Assembly (NCBI GenBank): GCA_964458495.1
Contig: CAYWJB010000001.1
Span: 186,001 to 250,000 of the forward strand
DNA: 64,000 nt
Direction: 5' to 3'
From: JANWVO01 sp964458495
GTDB taxonomy: Bacteria; Acidobacteriota; Terriglobia; Bryobacterales; Bryobacteraceae
This document shows positions 18,901 to 27,502 of the stretch, piece by piece. A model generated the notes under the pieces. It did no database searches. It was not told the DNA's origin and saw only the letters and a list, made by a program, of their open reading frames with translations. Numbering within the stretch: the first letter of the stretch is position 1; the number at the start of each line of letters is the position of its first letter. Position numbers and translations under genes: made by a program.

Positions 18901-19369
18901 GGATCAGCGGAAAGCCGGTCTGTTCCGCCGCCCTTCGGGCCTGTTCCGCGGTGCGGACCGGGCGGTCGGTGCCATCGAGCGTGGGTACGCCCGCCTGGCG
19001 CGCCAGCCGCCGCGCGGCAGTCTTGTCGCCAAGCTTCTCCAGCAGCTCCGCGTCTGGCCCGATGAAGGTGATCCCGGCCTCCGCACAGGCGCGCGCCAGC
19101 TGCGGGTTCTCGCTCAGGAACCCGTAGCCGGGATGGATCGCATCGACGCCTTTCTCCTTCGCCAGCCCGACAATGCCTTCGATGTCCAGATACGCCCGCA
19201 CGGGGCCGAGCCCCTGCCCCACCAGGTATGCCTCGTCGGCCTTGAAGCGGTGCAGGCTGAGACGGTCCTCCTGGCTGTAGATGGCCACGGTTTGCAAGCC
19301 CAGCTCGTTGGCGGCGCGGAAGATCCGGATCGCGATCTCGCCCCGGTTCAGGGCCATCACCTTCTTCAT
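15920..19369 (-). CDS. pyc: Pyruvate carboxylase
   Basis: This anaplerotic enzyme converts pyruvate, bicarbonate and ATP to oxaloacetate. The 1149-residue chain contains all domains in order: biotin carboxylase (about 1-450, with the glycine-rich ATP loop AFGGGGRGM), carboxyltransferase (about 530-810, with DTTMRDAHQSL and HFHTHDTSG), the PC tetramerisation domain, and biotin carrier with EAMKM, the biotinyl lysine being about Lys1112. Length and order match single-chain bacterial PYC. A Gfo/Idh gene follows at 8 bp. It is divergent from the DUF4097 lipoprotein, with 69 bp between. Confidence 0.96.
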   Translation of the reverse strand: MKKVMALNRGEIAIRIFRAANELGLQTVAIYSQEDRLSLHRFKADEAYLVGQGLGPVRAYLDIEGIVGLAKEKGVDAIHPGYGFLSENPQLARACAEAGITFIGPDAELLEKLGDKTAARRLARQAGVPTLDGTDRPVRTAEQARRAAEQTGFPLILKAAFGGGGRGMRIVHRGEDLEPRFQEASHEAQAAFGNGALFAERYIRRAKHVEVQILGDTHGNLVHLWERDCSVQRRHQKIVEVAPAFSLDPSIRRELCEAAVRLCRHAGYYSAGTVEFLVDADSGEWFFIEVNPRIQVEHTVTEVVTGIDIVRAQIQVAQGHSLHGREMAIPRQEVILVHGAALQCRITTEDPARNFLPDYGRITTYRSPAGFGIRLDGASAYGGAVITPYYDSLLVKITAWGNDFRTACQRMDRALREFRIRGVKTNIPFLENVVNHPDFQAGKATTTFLENTPELFRFRPRQDRATRLLSYLAEIAVNGNPEMARRRPPEVLRQPPVPLHNPAPPPPGTRQKLLELGPGGFAQWVLKQKRLLLTDTTMRDAHQSLMATRMRTYDMLAIANYYAHSLSGLFSLEMWGGATFDVAMRFLLEDPWVRLQKLRREIPNICFQMLLRASNAVGYTAYPDNAVRRFVEVAAQEGIDIFRIFDSLNWLPNMKVAMEAVRRTNAVCEAAICYTGDILDPKRDKYPLQYYVRLAKELEKMGAHMLAIKDMAGLVKPYAAWKLVKALKEEIGIPVHFHTHDTSGLNAASILKAAEAGVDIADAAVSSMSGSTSQPNLNSLVATLQHDPKRATGLDFDALNRCSDYWEQVRLNYAPFDTAPRSGTADVYVHEMPGGQYTNLREQAESLGQGHRWPEIARIYADVNHAFGDIVKVTPSSKVVGDMALFLIQHGMTVHEFENLGPNHSLNIPNSVVEMFEGALGEPEGGWPPKIASVILKGGKPKRGRPGARLEPVDWEQTRALIEKKTGHRPSETDLMSYVMYPDVYLKFERARAAYGDLTVLPSPAFFYGLKPGEEIAVDIDPGKTLIIKYTATGDAHPDGTRTVFFELNGQPREITVRDRHIKAETKAQPKADPAKEGHVGAPIPGAVTSIAVELNQTVKKGDKLLVLEAMKMQTTVYAPTGGKVTERHVSVGQTVEPKDLLLVITPVS

Positions 19370-19438
19370 GGAAATCAGGCTAGCATGCGGGAACTTTCAG
19401 CCAACCCGATCCGTAATAGCTTTCGTGAGGAGCTGTCC

Positions 19439-20371
19439 ATGCGCATTTCCACGGTGATCACCCTGATGGCCGGCCTCATGGCCCTTTCCGGCTGTGACTG
19501 GATCGATCCTTCCGAATGGGGCGCCTCGCAACGCTTCAAAGAGCCTTTCTCCACGACGGAGAAGCTCTCAAGCGGCGGGCGGGTGACGCTGGAAACCTTC
19601 AACGGGCCGATCGAGATCCGCGGCTGGGACCGCGAGGAAGCGTCTATCGAGGTGGTGAAGTACGCCTCCCGGCAGGAGACTCTCAGCCTGATGGACGTCG
19701 ATGTCGTGGCCGACGGAAGCGCTCTGCGGGTGCGCGTACGGCGTCCCGAGGGCAACTGCAAATGTGGCGCGAGCCTGTCGCTGCGCCTGCCCCGCAAGAT
19801 CATCCTGGAAGAAGCCCGCACCTCGAACGGCGCCTTGACGCTTGAGTCGCTGGAAGGATCCGGGCGCGCCACTACCTCCAACGGCGTGGTGAAGGTCTGG
19901 GACATGGCCGGAGACTGGACGCTGCGCACATCCAACGGGACAGTCGAACTCGACAAGGTGAGCGGTTCGGTCACCGCGCGCACGTCGAACGGAAGGATCC
20001 GGCTCAGCGGCATTGAGGGCCGCGCCGATGCAGAGACGTCGAACGGCTCGATTGATGCCGACATCCCGGCGCCGCAGAGCGGCGCCCCGTTTGTGTTCCG
20101 CAGTTCGAACGGCTCGGTGACCGTGAAGCTGCACCGCTGGGCCAACAACCCGCTGCGCGTCTCGACGTCGAACGCCTCCATTACGCTGGCGCTGCCGGAA
20201 GGGGTCAACGCCGATGTGCGCGCCACGACGAGCAACGGGCGCGTGACCAGCGATTTCGAGGTCTCCGCGCGGGAATTCGGCAAGAACCGCCTGGAGGGAC
20301 GGCTCGGTGCAGGCGGCGAGCGGATCGAGCTGACGTCGTCGAACGGCAGCATTCGCCTGGTGAGGCGGTGA
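19439..20371 (+). CDS. DUF4097-type lipoprotein with TSNG beta-repeats
   Basis: The 310-residue protein has a lipobox (ALSGC, Cys near 19) and an extended beta-strand repeat domain of the DUF4097/DUF4098 type. The repeat unit begins with TSNG or SSNG every 16-24 residues, nine times between about residues 135 and 305, consistent with a right-handed beta-solenoid. The ATG at 19439 follows GAGGAG by 7 nt. It likely sits on the envelope. In other bacteria such proteins often occur with anti-sigma or stress genes; no such neighbour is present. Function unknown. Confidence 0.8.
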   Translation: MRISTVITLMAGLMALSGCDWIDPSEWGASQRFKEPFSTTEKLSSGGRVTLETFNGPIEIRGWDREEASIEVVKYASRQETLSLMDVDVVADGSALRVRVRRPEGNCKCGASLSLRLPRKIILEEARTSNGALTLESLEGSGRATTSNGVVKVWDMAGDWTLRTSNGTVELDKVSGSVTARTSNGRIRLSGIEGRADAETSNGSIDADIPAPQSGAPFVFRSSNGSVTVKLHRWANNPLRVSTSNASITLALPEGVNADVRATTSNGRVTSDFEVSAREFGKNRLEGRLGAGGERIELTSSNGSIRLVRR

Positions 20372-21526
20372 TCAGGACCGTGCTCGCAGCCGCCGGGCCA
20401 CCTGGAGGTTCGACGCCACGCGGCCGGCGCCGTAACCGATGCGGAAGCGCAGCGGCTTGACGCGGCGGCGCGGATCCTCGTAAGCCGCCCGGAGGTCGCG
20501 CTGCGACCGGAATTCGAAAGCTTTGCCGTACGGCCTCTCGTAGTCTCCATACAGCTGCACGTCCCACGCACCGCCGGCCAGCAGCCGCCACGGGATGCCG
20601 GTGTCATCCTGCAGGATCAGCGCGGAACGGTTCAGCAGGGTTTCCCGGATCCGCGAGAAGCTCCGGTCGTGGAGCACGTAGGAGGTCGCTTTCAGCATCG
20701 TGCACACGGGGCCGAGCGCGGACAGGAACCGCTCGAACCGCGGATTGGCGCGCATATGGGCATCGTCGAGGTTCAGCGAAAAGTAGTAAAGCGTGGCGGT
20801 CCGGCCGCCTTCCGGCGGCAGAAGATCCAGCCGCAGCCCGCGGTTGTGCCCGAACTCGGCGCGGCGCACATCCTGCTGCCGCCGTTGCGGCCTGCCCTGG
20901 CCGTCCAGCGTGACATATTCGTAGCCGGTGATCTCGTAGCCGGCGCGCGCCAGCTGGATCAGGAGCGGCTGCGCCACCCCGTCGGTGTTCTGCCCGCGCA
21001 ACTGCCGGTCCATTTCCCGGGTGACGAAGAAGCTCTTTCCAAGCAGCGACTCCAGCGTGTCCGCCAGCGGCGGCAGCATGCGGGGCAGCGTATCGGCGGG
21101 CAGATCCCTGACATCCGGCACTCTGCCGGGAGGCTCAAGCGCCGCCATCACATAGGTCCGGCGGCCGGGGAAGAACGTGAGGAGCGTGAGCGCATCCGCG
21201 CCGGAGAAGGGGTAAAAAACGGGGCAGGCGAGGTCTTCCTTCCGGCTCAGCTCGGATTGCGCGAACTCCCGCATCTGCGGCTCGCGGCGCTCGCGAAAGT
21301 CCCGGAACATGGCATCCAGGCGGTGGCTGTGGCCGGCCCAGGCATCGGTGGATTCCAGCATTTTGAAAGAGCTGGTGCCGCGCCCGGGCAACCCCGCCAG
21401 GAAACGGGCCGCGTCGCCGGCTTCCCCGGGCCGCAAACGGCCCGGCATGCGCCTGCTCTCGGGCTCGCTCTTGCACGAGGAGAGCGCAAGCAGCAGAAGA
21501 GTCAGGATAGCCGCCCGGCGGAGCAT
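20372..21526 (-). CDS. Conserved lipoprotein of unknown function
   Basis: The 384-residue protein starts at 21526 with a signal peptide and lipobox (ALSSC). I do not recognise a family. It is rich in Arg and Leu and contains blocks such as STDAWAGHSHR, FYPFSGADALT and LTFFPGRRTY, with a C-terminal region containing QLYGDYERPYG. It begins 44 bp after trxC on the same strand and abuts the convergent DUF4097 gene with no gap. An envelope role is inferred from the lipobox only. Confidence 0.7.
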   Translation of the reverse strand: MLRRAAILTLLLLALSSCKSEPESRRMPGRLRPGEAGDAARFLAGLPGRGTSSFKMLESTDAWAGHSHRLDAMFRDFRERREPQMREFAQSELSRKEDLACPVFYPFSGADALTLLTFFPGRRTYVMAALEPPGRVPDVRDLPADTLPRMLPPLADTLESLLGKSFFVTREMDRQLRGQNTDGVAQPLLIQLARAGYEITGYEYVTLDGQGRPQRRQQDVRRAEFGHNRGLRLDLLPPEGGRTATLYYFSLNLDDAHMRANPRFERFLSALGPVCTMLKATSYVLHDRSFSRIRETLLNRSALILQDDTGIPWRLLAGGAWDVQLYGDYERPYGKAFEFRSQRDLRAAYEDPRRRVKPLRFRIGYGAGRVASNLQVARRLRARS

Positions 21527-21570
21527 GGATCGCCCGCCTTCAGTGTAGCCGGAGAAGAGCAGGCGAGGTG

Positions 21571-22017
21571 TCAGGCGGCGGCGGAGCCGTGTTCGAGCCA
21601 GCGGCGCATCTCGCTGCGGGGCGCCAGACCCGGGCGCTGCATCACCAGTCTGCCGCCGGCAAAGACGAGGAAGTTGGGGACGGACTGAATCCCGAAGCGG
21701 GCTGCCAGCCCCGGATTCTGGTCGACATTCACCTCGAGGATCACGGCACGCCCAGCCATCTCCCGCGCCAGAGCCACCATCTCGGGCGCCGCCAGGCGGC
21801 AGGGGCCACACCAGTGGGCCCAGAAATCCACCAGCACCGGCACCGGCGAGGCCGAAACGATGGCGTCGAACTCTGCCGCTGTGACGTCCAGCGGCTCGGC
21901 CAGTGGCGGCAACGGCCCGCGGCAAGCGCCGCAACGGCCATGGTCGGCCAGCCGCGAGGGCGGCACGCGGTTGCTCTTTCCACAGTTCAGACAACTGCGA
22001 ATCAGTGCCAGGCTCAT
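21571..22017 (-). CDS. trxC: Thioredoxin 2 (zinc-binding thioredoxin)
   Basis: This is a cytoplasmic disulfide reductase. The 148-residue protein has an N-terminal zinc ribbon (Cys9, Cys12, Cys29, Cys32), then a thioredoxin fold with active site WCGPC (Cys70, Cys73) and the cis-Pro segment SVPNF. This arrangement is the TrxC signature. The ATG at 22017 has no Shine-Dalgarno and is directly abutted by a perfect hairpin (22018-22033). It is probably cotranscribed with the downstream lipoprotein gene. Confidence 0.93.
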   Translation of the reverse strand: MSLALIRSCLNCGKSNRVPPSRLADHGRCGACRGPLPPLAEPLDVTAAEFDAIVSASPVPVLVDFWAHWCGPCRLAAPEMVALAREMAGRAVILEVNVDQNPGLAARFGIQSVPNFLVFAGGRLVMQRPGLAPRSEMRRWLEHGSAAA

Positions 22018-22033
22018 GATAACTTTCGTTATC
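22018..22033 (-). promoter_or_regulatory. GAAA-tetraloop hairpin abutting the trxC start codon
   Basis: Read on the trxC strand this is GATAAC-GAAA-GTTATC followed at once by ATG. It gives a 6-bp perfect stem with a GNRA loop, and an outer CATG/CATG pairing is possible with one bulge. It occupies the place where a ribosome-binding site should be. It could be an RNA element controlling translation or a palindromic DNA operator. Confidence 0.5.
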
Positions 22034-22075
22034 CATGATGCACCCGGAAGGCCGGCCGTGACAGGGCTGAGAGTA

Positions 22076-22262
22076 CTACGGCACTACTGAGGCCAAACTC
22101 TTCGCCACCTCTTCGTCGATGGCGAGGCAGGCGGTGGCGGCGGGTGAGGGGGCATTCAGGACGTGAACAGCACGGCGCCCGGCTACAAAGGCGAAGTCCT
22201 CGACGGGGCGGCCGTCGGGCGTCATTGCCTCGGCGCGGATGCCGTCGCCGGCGGGCAGCTTG
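22076..22262 (-). pseudogene. Fragment of L-2-hydroxyglutarate oxidase gene (3' end)
   Basis: This stretch encodes about 57 residues matching the C-terminus of the full lhgO gene at 24607-25806, with roughly 80 percent identity by eye, including EAMTPDGR, VEDFAF and VLNAPSPAATACLAI. The match ends abruptly near 22260, and the rest of the reading frame upstream (to about 22486) is unrelated. The FAD domain is missing, so it cannot be active. It is best read as a relic of a duplicated or replaced lhgO. Confidence 0.75.
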
Positions 22263-22582
22263 TGACAAAGCGGAAGCTCGGGTTCAGTGACAGCGCCCGG
22301 CAGTACGTCCCTGCCATTTCGCCTCCCTCCGGGAGGGGCAGCCGGCTGCATGCCGGCGTGGCTGCCCCTCCGATCGGAAACTGCCGCAGCCGTCTGGCGG
22401 CTAGCAAGAGGGCACGCCGCCGGGTGCATGCGGAGGCCTGCTACCAGCGGGGTGCGTTTTTGCCGCAGCTGGTGGTTGCGATCCATTCCCGCAACACTGG
22501 CCGGGCGACGGTTGACGTTCCGATCAGCGCCGTTATGATGAGCATGGCGGAGCCATCAAGGTTCCGCGGGAGGCTGATCGCG
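22263..22582. other. Non-coding spacer between lhgO fragment and sulfatase
   Basis: About 320 bp without a convincing gene. Open frames here have no family resemblance and no good start signals. It contains one perfect 12-bp inverted repeat (22332-22371, listed separately). The ribosome-binding site of the sulfatase (GGGAGG at 22568-22573) lies at its right end. Confidence 0.5.
22332..22371. repeat. Perfect 12-bp inverted repeat, REP-like or terminator
   Basis: The arms GGAGGGGCAGCC and GGCTGCCCCTCC flank a 16-nt loop that itself contains two GCCGGC-type cores. There is no T-run, so a classical terminator is doubtful. It might be a REP-like palindrome or a terminator of the decayed lhgO locus. 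Confidence 0.45.
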
Positions 22583-23974
22583 ATGAACCGCCGTCAATTC
22601 CTGGCCGCCCCGGCGGCGGCGCCGGTTGTGCTGGCGCAAGGGCGCAACGCCCGGCCGAACATCCTGGTGCTGATCGCCGACGATCTCGGGCTGCACACCG
22701 GGGCCTACGGCGACCCGCAGGCCAAAACGCCGAACCTGGACCGGATCGCGGAAGAGGGAGTCCGCTTTACGCACGCCTTCTGCACGACGGCTTCGTGCAG
22801 CGCGTCGCGGTCCGTGATCTTCACCGGACTGCACAACCACGCCAACGGCCAATACGGTCATGCGCACGACTATCACGGCATGCGCCTGCTGCCGCACATC
22901 AAGCCGCTGCCTGTGCTGCTGATGGCCGCCGGTTACCGCACCGGCATCATTGGCAAGTTCCACGTCGCGCCGGCGGAGCAGTTCGGGTGGAACTATTTCT
23001 CGGAGGGGCGGGGGCGCAACGTGCGCTCGGTGGCTGAGCGCGTGGGCCAGTTCCTGGCCTCGGCGGAGGGCGGCCCGTGGTATTTGCACGTGGGATACGA
23101 TGACCCGCACCGTCTTGGCAAAGGCTTCGGCAATCAGCTGGAGCATCCGGGGGTGGCGAGAAACGTTTTCGACCCGGACCGGCTGCGCGTACCTTCGTTT
23201 CTTCCAGACAATCCCGCTGTGCGGCGGGAGGTGGCGGAATACTATCAAGCGGCCAACCGGTTCGATCAGGGCGTGGGCATGGTGCTCGATCTGCTGCGCC
23301 AGCGCGGCGAACTCGACCGCACGATTGTCCTGGTTCTCAGCGACAACGGGATGGCATTTCCGAACGCGAAGACGAACCTGTACGATGCCGGCGCGCGGCT
23401 TCCCTTCCTTGTGCGCGCACCGGGAGTGAGGGGCGGCGAAGTGAACGAGGCGATGATCCACTTCCCTGACATCGCGCCGACGATATTGGAATGGGCGGGC
23501 GCCAAGGGGCCGGATTACGCGCTCCACGGCCGCAGTTTTGCCGGCATCCTCGGCCAGCAACGGCCGGCCGGCTGGGACCAGGTGTATTTCTCGCACACCT
23601 TCCACGAGATCACGATGTACTATCCGATCCGCGGCACGAGGACGCGCCGCTACAAGTATCTGCGGAACCTGTTTCCCGAACTCGCATTTCCTCATGCGTC
23701 GGATCTTTGGGAGTCGCCCACGTGGCAAAGCATCCTTGCGGCGGGCGACGCGGGACGCGTGGGCCGGCGGCCGGCGGCGCAGTACCTGCACCGTCCGGCG
23801 GAGGAACTCTACGACGTGACGGCGGACCCCGACGAGGTCAACAACCTGGCCGAGGTCGCCGAGCACCGGGCAGCGCTCGAATCGCTCCGGCGCGCGACGC
23901 ACGAGTTCCGCAAGCGGACGAAGGATCCGTGGTTGATCAACGACCGCGAGGGGCCGTTCGCAAACCTGGGGTGA
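22583..23974 (+). CDS. Sulfatase, N-sulfoglucosamine-sulfohydrolase-like
   Basis: This is an exported sulfate-ester hydrolase. The 463-residue protein starts with an RRQFLAAP signal, has metal-binding Asp33-Asp34 in the ADD motif, and the formylglycine motif CSASR with Cys72 as the residue to be oxidised. A later SDNG completes the metal site. The CSASR form and the C-terminal DP-E/D-NNLA block resemble heparan-N-sulfatase-like bacterial sulfatases. The start at 22583 is supported by GGGAGG nine nt upstream. It sits between two partial copies of the lhgO 3' end. Confidence 0.87.
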   Translation: MNRRQFLAAPAAAPVVLAQGRNARPNILVLIADDLGLHTGAYGDPQAKTPNLDRIAEEGVRFTHAFCTTASCSASRSVIFTGLHNHANGQYGHAHDYHGMRLLPHIKPLPVLLMAAGYRTGIIGKFHVAPAEQFGWNYFSEGRGRNVRSVAERVGQFLASAEGGPWYLHVGYDDPHRLGKGFGNQLEHPGVARNVFDPDRLRVPSFLPDNPAVRREVAEYYQAANRFDQGVGMVLDLLRQRGELDRTIVLVLSDNGMAFPNAKTNLYDAGARLPFLVRAPGVRGGEVNEAMIHFPDIAPTILEWAGAKGPDYALHGRSFAGILGQQRPAGWDQVYFSHTFHEITMYYPIRGTRTRRYKYLRNLFPELAFPHASDLWESPTWQSILAAGDAGRVGRRPAAQYLHRPAEELYDVTADPDEVNNLAEVAEHRAALESLRRATHEFRKRTKDPWLINDREGPFANLG

Positions 23975-24062
23975 GCGGCAGAGCGTCGCGCCTCAGAGAA
24001 TTGCCGCCACTTGGGCGGCGGCCTCTTCGCCGATCGCCAACCAGGCAGTGGCGGCGTGAGAA
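23973..24062. repeat. Short direct-repeat copy of the lhgO 3' end
   Basis: About 90 bp closely resemble 24587-24672, which covers the end of lhgO and its downstream flank. On the minus strand it encodes a peptide like AATAWLAIGEEAAAQVAA, then a stop, matching the lhgO C-terminus. The similarity extends past the stop into the non-coding GGCAGAGCG flank. This copy and the one at 24587 flank hicBA as direct repeats. Confidence 0.65.
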
Positions 24063-24129
24063 GAGGAGCAATGGGCTGGATGGCATGCTCCATTCACCGA
24101 ACGAAGCCGGGCGACGGTACACTTGAGAC

Positions 24130-24381
24130 ATGGCGCAAAAGGCGAGCGTGATCCTCGAAAAAGACGAGCACGGCTATTACGCCTGGTGTCCGGAGCTGAA
24201 GGGCTGCCAGTCTCAAGGCGCAAGCCTTGAGGAAGCCCTGGCCAACATCCGCGAGGCCATCGAACTCTACCTGGAGACACTGCCGCCTGACGAGCGAGAT
24301 GTGCTCTTGAGCCAGGAGATTCTGACGACAGCGATTGAAGTCAATGTCGAAGCTGCCTCGCTGGACGGCCGCAGAGGCTGA
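24130..24381 (+). CDS. hicB: HicB-family antitoxin
   Basis: This 83-residue protein has the HicB partial RNase-H-like fold: a first strand ASVILEKDEHGYYAWCPEL, then GCQSQG and a helix SLEEALANIREAIELYLE. It should bind and neutralise HicA and repress its own promoter. A C-terminal DNA-binding domain is not evident, as in short HicB forms. It overlaps hicA by 38 bp, with the antitoxin gene first. Confidence 0.88.
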   Translation: MAQKASVILEKDEHGYYAWCPELKGCQSQGASLEEALANIREAIELYLETLPPDERDVLLSQEILTTAIEVNVEAASLDGRRG

Positions 24382-24556
24382 AACGGCGTTGCTCGCAGCG
24401 GGTTTGATTCTGCTGCGGTCAAAAGGGAGCCACCGCATTTACCTGAAGAACTCGCGCCGCGTTGTAGTGCCGTTCCACTCCGGCGCCGTCCTTCACCCGA
24501 AGATCGTCAAGCAGATACTTGAAGCCATTGAGGAGACGCACACCTCAGCCGGGTAG
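24344..24556 (+). CDS. hicA: HicA-family mRNA interferase toxin
   Basis: This is a 70-residue double-stranded-RNA-binding-fold toxin that cleaves mRNA. The catalytic His30 lies in SKGSHRIY, followed by VVVPFHSG and a C-terminal helix, as in the family. The ATG at 24344 is favoured over a TTG at 24335, because MSKLPRWTAAEAETAL is a normal HicA beginning. It overlaps hicB by 38 bp. Confidence 0.88.
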   Translation: MSKLPRWTAAEAETALLAAGLILLRSKGSHRIYLKNSRRVVVPFHSGAVLHPKIVKQILEAIEETHTSAG

Positions 24557-24606
24557 GCCCGGTTGAATCGTGGATCAGCGGCCCGCTGGCGGCAGAGCGC
24601 CGCGGA

Positions 24607-25806
24607 TCAGAGGAAGGCCGCGAGCTGCGCGGCGACCTCTTCTCCAATCGCCAGGCAGGCGGTGGCGGCGGGCGACGGGGCGTTGAGCACATGAACGGCG
24701 CGGTGGCGGGCAAGGAACGCGAAGTCCTCGACAAGGCGGCCGTCGGGCGTCATGGCCTGGGCGCGGATGCCGGCGCCGGCCGGTTCCAAATCCTCCGGCT
24801 GCACCTCGGGCACGAGGGTTTGGAGAGAGCGGCAGAAAAGTTCCTTTGAGAACGCGCGCCTCAGTTCGCCCCAACACATCGAGGCGTGACGCGCAAGGAA
24901 GCGCCAAAGCCCCGGGAAGCCGAGAGCGCTGGCTGCATCCCGCGGGTTGAACGCCGTTCGAGAGTACCCTTCCCTTGCCAGCGACAGCACGGCGTTGGGG
25001 CCGGCTTCGATGCCGCCGCGGATCATGCGCGTGAAGTGGACGCCGAGGAAGGGGAAGCGCGGGTCGGCGACCGGATAGATGAGATTGCGGACGAGGAACT
25101 CGCGGTGCGGCTTCAGGCGGTAGTAGTCGCCCCGGAAGGGGACGATGCGGATATCGGTTTCCTCGCCGGCCATGCGGGCGATGCGGTCAGCCTGAAGGCC
25201 GGCGCAGGCGACGAGATAGCCGGAGACAAAATCACCTTGATTTGTTTCAGCAACCCATTCCTCGCCCTGGAGCCGGAGGCCGCGCACACGAGCTGCGAGG
25301 ACGACGCGGCCGCCGCGGGCTTCGATGAGGCGGGCCAGGGTTTCGCACACTGCCGGGTAGTCGACGATGCCTTCTTCGGGTACCCGCAATGCGGCGGCGC
25401 CGGCGGCGTGCGGCTCGAATTCGCGGATCCGCTCGGGGGAGAGGATTTCAAGGTCGTGGAGGCCGTTGGCCGTGCCGCGTTCGAGCAGGTCGTGAAGCCG
25501 GGGAACCTGGTCTTCGCGGGATGCCACGACGAGCTTGCCGCAGATATCGTGCGGGATGCCGTGCTTCTGGCAGAAGGCGGTAAGCTGCCGGATGCCGCGC
25601 ACCGCCAGCCGCGCCTTGGCCGAACCCGGGCGGTAGGCGAGGCCGCAGTGCATGACGCCGGAGTTGTTGCCCGTCTGATGGGCGGCCACGCGGGGCTCCT
25701 TTTCAAGCAGCGTGAGCCGCGCATGCGGGAAGCGCTCCAGGATGCGCAGCGCCGAGGCGAGGCCCACGGCGCCGCCGCCGATGACGGTGATGCGCGGCGC
25801 AGGCAT
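24607..25806 (-). CDS. lhgO: L-2-hydroxyglutarate oxidase
   Basis: This FAD enzyme oxidises L-2-hydroxyglutarate back to 2-oxoglutarate, a repair of side products of malate dehydrogenase and related enzymes. The 399-residue protein has the FAD GxGxxG motif (IGGGAVGLA), the family block HQTGNNSG plus a nearby HCG, and ends in PSPAATACLAIG. It begins 3 bp after purK and is last in the idh-purE-purK-lhgO unit. Two partial copies of its 3' end lie downstream. Confidence 0.9.
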   Translation of the reverse strand: MPAPRITVIGGGAVGLASALRILERFPHARLTLLEKEPRVAAHQTGNNSGVMHCGLAYRPGSAKARLAVRGIRQLTAFCQKHGIPHDICGKLVVASREDQVPRLHDLLERGTANGLHDLEILSPERIREFEPHAAGAAALRVPEEGIVDYPAVCETLARLIEARGGRVVLAARVRGLRLQGEEWVAETNQGDFVSGYLVACAGLQADRIARMAGEETDIRIVPFRGDYYRLKPHREFLVRNLIYPVADPRFPFLGVHFTRMIRGGIEAGPNAVLSLAREGYSRTAFNPRDAASALGFPGLWRFLARHASMCWGELRRAFSKELFCRSLQTLVPEVQPEDLEPAGAGIRAQAMTPDGRLVEDFAFLARHRAVHVLNAPSPAATACLAIGEEVAAQLAAFL

Positions 25807-25809
25807 GGG

Positions 25810-26948
<1,139 letters not shown>

Positions 26949-26952
<4 letters not shown>

Positions 26953-27476
26953 GACTGCGAATCGGCGACATCCGGGAGCAAAGAAGCCTCCACCTTGGCG
27001 CGCAAATCCGCACGGTAGGCTTCCAGCCTGGCCGCCAACGCGGGGTCGGCAAGGGCGAGGATGGCCACAGCCGTGAGGGCGGCATTGACGGCGCCGGCGC
27101 GGCCTATGGCGAAGGTGGAGACGGGCACGCCCGCGGGCATCTGGGCGATGGAGAGGAGCGAATCCAACCCTTCGAGCGAAGATCCTTTGACCGGCACGCC
27201 GAGCACGGGCAGAGTGGTGTAGGCGGCAAGGATGCCGGGCAGATGCGCGGCGCCGCCGGCGCCGGCGATGATCACCTTCAATCCTCGCGAGCGCGCGGCG
27301 CGGCCGTACTCGGCGGTCAGATCCGGCGTACGGTGGGCGGACGTCACGCGCTTTTCGTAAGGGACGTTGAACTGCTCCAGGATGGCGCAGGCGTTTTGCA
27401 TCGTGTCCCAGTCGGAGCGGCTGCCCATGACCACGCCGACCAGGGGCTGCGGGGAGTTGTGCATCTCCTCCAGCAT
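26949..27476 (-). CDS. purE: N5-carboxyaminoimidazole ribonucleotide mutase
   Basis: The enzyme moves the carboxyl group of N5-CAIR to give CAIR, following PurK. The class I PurE signature is complete: VMGSRSDW, SAHRTPD with the catalytic His, and GAGGAAHLPG. The ATG at 27476 gives 175 residues; an ATG at 27464 is also possible, and a GGAGG lies close to both. It follows idh by 26 bp and overlaps purK by 4 bp. Confidence 0.95.
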
Positions 27477-27502
27477 AGCCTCCAGCGCGGTCTGCGGCGT
27501 GA

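Noticed and set aside
17678..19438. Long plus-strand extension upstream of the DUF4097 lipoprotein
   Set aside because: It is antisense to pyruvate carboxylase; the lipobox signal peptide and GAGGAG place the start at 19439.
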